From assembly GCA_964489215.1 (NCBI GenBank), contig CAZAYB010000128.1, forward strand, positions 1 through 8,591: DNA of 8,591 nucleotides, written 5' to 3'. Each line of letters opens with the position of its first letter. The stretch's first letter is position 1. Positions 7,701-8,591 of the stretch are shown in pieces. Position numbers and translations under genes: made by a program. Source of the DNA: CAZAYB01 sp964489215. Lineage in GTDB: Bacteria; Planctomycetota; Phycisphaerae; Sedimentisphaerales; Anaerohalosphaeraceae. The notes below the pieces were generated by a model. The model made no database searches. It worked only from the letters and a program-made list of their open reading frames with translations, and was not told the origin of the DNA.

Positions 7701-8276
7701 GAAGTAAGGGGGCACAGAGATTACCGAAATATCATTGCAAAACTAAACTTCGACCTGACAGTACCGGAATATACATCAGAAAATGATGAAATCCTCGACC
7801 TCGGAAACTGTCAGCTGATAGACCCCAAAACTGATGTATTGAAAACCGGTGACCAGGCACCTGCATTAAACGAAAAAACTTTATCTGGAAAAACATTCAG
7901 CCTTAAAAGCCGACGGGGAAAATATATCCTGCTTTACCTTTGGCTCCTGCGCTACGACGATGATGGTGGTAATATCCATCAAACTCTTAAACAAATTGCA
8001 GAAACTTGCCAAAAATACAGCGTTGAATGTGCCGGCTTGCACGTAACTCCAGCCTGGGGTATCAGTAAAAAGCTCCTGAACAAATATTTGGACCAATACG
8101 ACATTAATACTGAACAGGTGATGATAACACATCAGCAGGCACGCCAATGGACATCTTCGCGAATACCTTACACAGGTTATTACCTCATCGACCCTGACGG
8201 TATAATTATAGCTGCTGGCCGGGAATTGTCCGATGTACCCGGCTTAATTAATGAAACCTTTGAATATCCCAAATAA
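4749..8276 (+). CDS. Membrane-anchored multi-repeat protein: putative anti-sigma/receptor with beta-sandwich repeats and a CxxC-less redoxin domain
   Basis: 1175 residues. Order: cytoplasmic N-terminus (1-55, with IDDQPRHSHRQKLW, resembling a short motif I recall in planctomycete sigma-linked proteins); one TM helix (about 56-78), basic before and acidic after, so N-in/C-out; HEAT-like helices (about 111-182); Pro/Asn-rich linker (185-220); about eight carboxypeptidase-regulatory-like beta-sandwiches starting near 224, 309, 412, 495, 579, 674, 767 and 866, with signatures such as GRVIDTDGKPIPG and TDKNGEF; a helical insertion (915-950) in the last; and a TlpA/AhpC-like thioredoxin fold (1030-1172: LKTGDQAPAL, GKYILLYLW, cis-Pro IPYTGYYLIDPDGIII). 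The CxxC after FW-ATW is replaced: Y1069 and D1072 stand where the cysteines belong, so disulfide chemistry is unlikely. No zinc-binding HxxxCxxC anti-sigma motif is present. The role as sigma regulator is inferred from coupling and topology; a surface-binding structural protein is the alternative. Confidence 0.8.
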   Translation: MFSNEKQFKEYISKIEIDDQPRHSHRQKLWKQIQNSFDSKKSQTIIPEKLTRFINIKTAALAAAVIISLALTAIIFINTSGKDLTDRDTFADDHQNTGSVSPDTETGPDLDIVKNLYIAKDLPGLIDILKTGSSPQKLLAAHYLSLIGNESALNALNLAAKNTDIPSAQKIFTKAAETIQNRIGQNPNPDEPNIPENIQSLAPRIPTEPNNPSKQEITIPENAMKLSITQEQTNLPLPDVLIKTNIDNKKSQYNTDQKGIAYIDLGENKINYMSLTFSKPSYVPMQISWRKNMGDTIPQHFNVKLKKGTKIGGTVLNEAHEPIEGATVYLRANADQKPGQLNIRIDDHPVKTDSKGKWVCDILPQDPAQYNLAIKFTHPDYADDPTYRWQGSLPGFEKLYDMTAVFYMKKGFDVTGYVYDQNGDPIPKASLLTGDSRYSQEPKTATDKDGKFIFKNSQSRLVILTVQAKGFAPQIAQFHAAPDNCNIDFYLEPGYTIKGRVIDTDGKPIPGVHFNPDEWQGFRTINHRGITDKNGEFIWDQAPPDEVLMDFYKQGYMSEREVPMSPSQDIYEVVMYPQLNISGTVTDAETKKPIKNFTITKGIKWNNNDNIYWQHGYGNVMDFKDGSYSITFSYPYPGHALKIEAKGFLTDQSDIFDSYEGNVKFDFQLEKGSFQFEALVLLPDGSTPAKNAKVYLPTSSASLQIQNGYVRHSAGTSNFQTNQKGIFTLNLPSRNCLIVALHEKGFAWIQEDHFEQDPVIVLEKWGKVKGTLYVGNKPGINENIKLYPDLQWTHLPDKPRFHAFYETVTDQNGEFILNRIIPGPAKISRIKIIDMGTLRKHIPLLSKNIKVLPGRTAEVVIGGNGIAIEGRLLSPAGFDDLDWTMADASISTKVDLTVSDYSQTQWPLPEDYDSMTFEQVMQWYKEWNQSPEGKQFIEKINKNYRRDTNKERKHFSVPIEHDGSFHIDDIPPGEYLFDVKVYAREVRGHRDYRNIIAKLNFDLTVPEYTSENDEILDLGNCQLIDPKTDVLKTGDQAPALNEKTLSGKTFSLKSRRGKYILLYLWLLRYDDDGGNIHQTLKQIAETCQKYSVECAGLHVTPAWGISKKLLNKYLDQYDINTEQVMITHQQARQWTSSRIPYTGYYLIDPDGIIIAAGRELSDVPGLINETFEYPK

Positions 8277-8287
8277 CCCCAAAACTC

Positions 8288-8313
8288 GTATTTTTTTCCA
8301 AATACCCATTTTT
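8288..8313 (+). terminator. Weak candidate terminator of the sigma/membrane-protein operon
   Basis: GTATTT (8288-8293) can pair with AAATAC (8300-8305) around a 6-nt loop, followed by CCA and five T (8309-8313). The stem is AT-rich and short, so termination here would be inefficient. It is the only such structure between the stop at 8276 and the tRNA promoter. Confidence 0.25.
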
Positions 8314-8329
8314 AACCCCTAAAAAAGGG

Positions 8330-8359
8330 TTGACAGCCTGCATATCATACTGATATAGT
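8330..8359 (+). promoter_or_regulatory. Strong sigma-70-type promoter of the tRNA pair
   Basis: A perfect -35 TTGACA (8330-8335), an 18-nt spacer and a -10 TATAGT (8354-8359) extended by TGA (8351-8353). Transcription would start near 8366, about 13 nt before the mature end of the first tRNA. A perfect inverted repeat ATATCA-TAC-TGATAT (8342-8356) overlaps the spacer and the -10. Confidence 0.8.
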
Positions 8360-8378
8360 AACCAAATTAAGGTAATCC

Positions 8379-8452
8379 GGCGGCGTAGCTCAGCTGGTTA
8401 GAGCGTGGGATTCATAAGCCTAAGGTCGGTGGTTCGAGTCCACCCGCCGCTA
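8379..8452 (+). tRNA. tRNA-Met (CAT), elongator type
   Basis: 74 nt that fold into a full cloverleaf: acceptor GGCGGCG/CGCCGCT with a G1-U72 wobble, D stem GCTC/GAGC, anticodon loop TTCATAA (CAT at 8413-8415), variable loop AGGTC, T stem GGTGG/CCACC with loop TTCGAGT, discriminator A. It closely resembles the elongator tRNA-Met of Bacillus as I recall it (same G1-U72 and overall body), and lacks the unpaired C1-A72 of initiators. Ile2 with a lysidine-modified CAT is a less likely alternative. The anticodon stem TGGGA/GCCTA has an A31-G39 mismatch and a G28-U42 wobble. CCA is not encoded, so it must be added after transcription. Confidence 0.93.
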
Positions 8453-8458
8453 TTAAAA

Positions 8459-8508
8459 GGCTTAATTACAAAATGAGGGTTATAAAATACCCCTAAGTTA
8501 TTAAAGCC
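8459..8508 (+). other. Imperfect hairpin in the spacer between the two tRNAs
   Basis: GGCTTAATTA (8459-8468) pairs imperfectly with TTATTAAAGCC (8498-8508): GGCTT/AAGCC is perfect, then one bulged A, then mostly A-T pairs. An inner AGGG (8476-8479) / CCCT (8491-8494) can also pair. It fills most of the 65-nt spacer and has no T-tract, so it is more likely a processing structure than a terminator. Confidence 0.45.
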
Positions 8509-8517
8509 GAAAAGATT

Positions 8518-8590
8518 GCCCCCATCGTCTAGCGGCCTAGGACGCCGGGTTCTCATCCCGGTAACAGGGGTTCGAGTCCCCTTGGGGGTA
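8518..8590 (+). tRNA. tRNA-Glu (CTC)
   Basis: 73 nt with acceptor GCCCCCA/TGGGGGT (G1-U72 wobble), D stem GTCT/GGAC, anticodon stem CCGGG/CCCGG, loop TTCTCAT giving anticodon CTC (8552-8554), variable loop TAAC, T stem AGGGG/CCCCT with loop TTCGAGT, discriminator A. Body and variable loop match the bacterial tRNA-Glu pattern; CTC reads GAG. No CCA is encoded. It lies 65 nt after the tRNA-Met and is probably co-transcribed with it; the window ends one base after it. Confidence 0.95.
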
Positions 8591-8591
8591 T

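Noticed and set aside
8314..8331. AACCC / GGGTT hairpin as terminator before the tRNAs
   Set aside because: The stem is five base pairs, has no T-tract after it, and its right arm is part of the -35 box of the tRNA promoter.
8459..8508. IntertRNA hairpin as a transcription terminator
   Set aside because: No T-tract follows and the second tRNA has no convincing promoter of its own in the spacer, so co-transcription is more likely.

Overview
The window looks like chromosomal DNA from a moderately AT-rich bacterium, most plausibly a Planctomycetota member of the Phycisphaerae / Sedimentisphaerales type. That assignment is an inference from gene style. An ECF sigma factor is coupled to a giant one-pass membrane protein made of carboxypeptidase-regulatory-like beta-sandwich repeats and a C-terminal redoxin domain, and a short 'DD-P-x-HR' type N-terminal motif is present; from memory, this combination is typical of that group. 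No phage, IS or CRISPR sequence was seen.

Layout: (1) 1-1148, minus strand: a beta-CASP metallo-beta-lactamase-fold RNA exonuclease/endonuclease-like gene, cut by the left edge. It is divergent from (2) 1407-3941, plus strand: an 844-residue soluble PAS / long coiled-coil / histidine-kinase-like protein whose phosphoacceptor histidine is replaced by lysine and whose coiled coil is built of about ten 39-residue units. It ends at a good Rho-independent terminator. (3) 4196-8276, plus strand: a two-gene operon, an ECF-type sigma factor followed after a single base by an 1175-residue membrane-anchored protein. That protein has, in order, an N-terminal cytoplasmic segment, a TM helix, a HEAT-like segment, about eight beta-sandwich repeats and a thioredoxin-fold domain that has lost the CxxC motif. 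(4) 8330-8590, plus strand: a strong extended -10 promoter driving tRNA-Met(CAT) and tRNA-Glu(CTC), neither of which encodes CCA.

How they may work together: the sigma factor and its coupled membrane protein look like a trans-envelope signalling pair, with the partner acting as a non-canonical anti-sigma or surface receptor. The PAS/pseudokinase stands alone with no receiver-domain partner in view, so it more likely acts as an ATP-binding scaffold or sensor than as a normal histidine kinase. The sigma pair and the pseudokinase are the most unusual content. The nuclease and the tRNAs are housekeeping.
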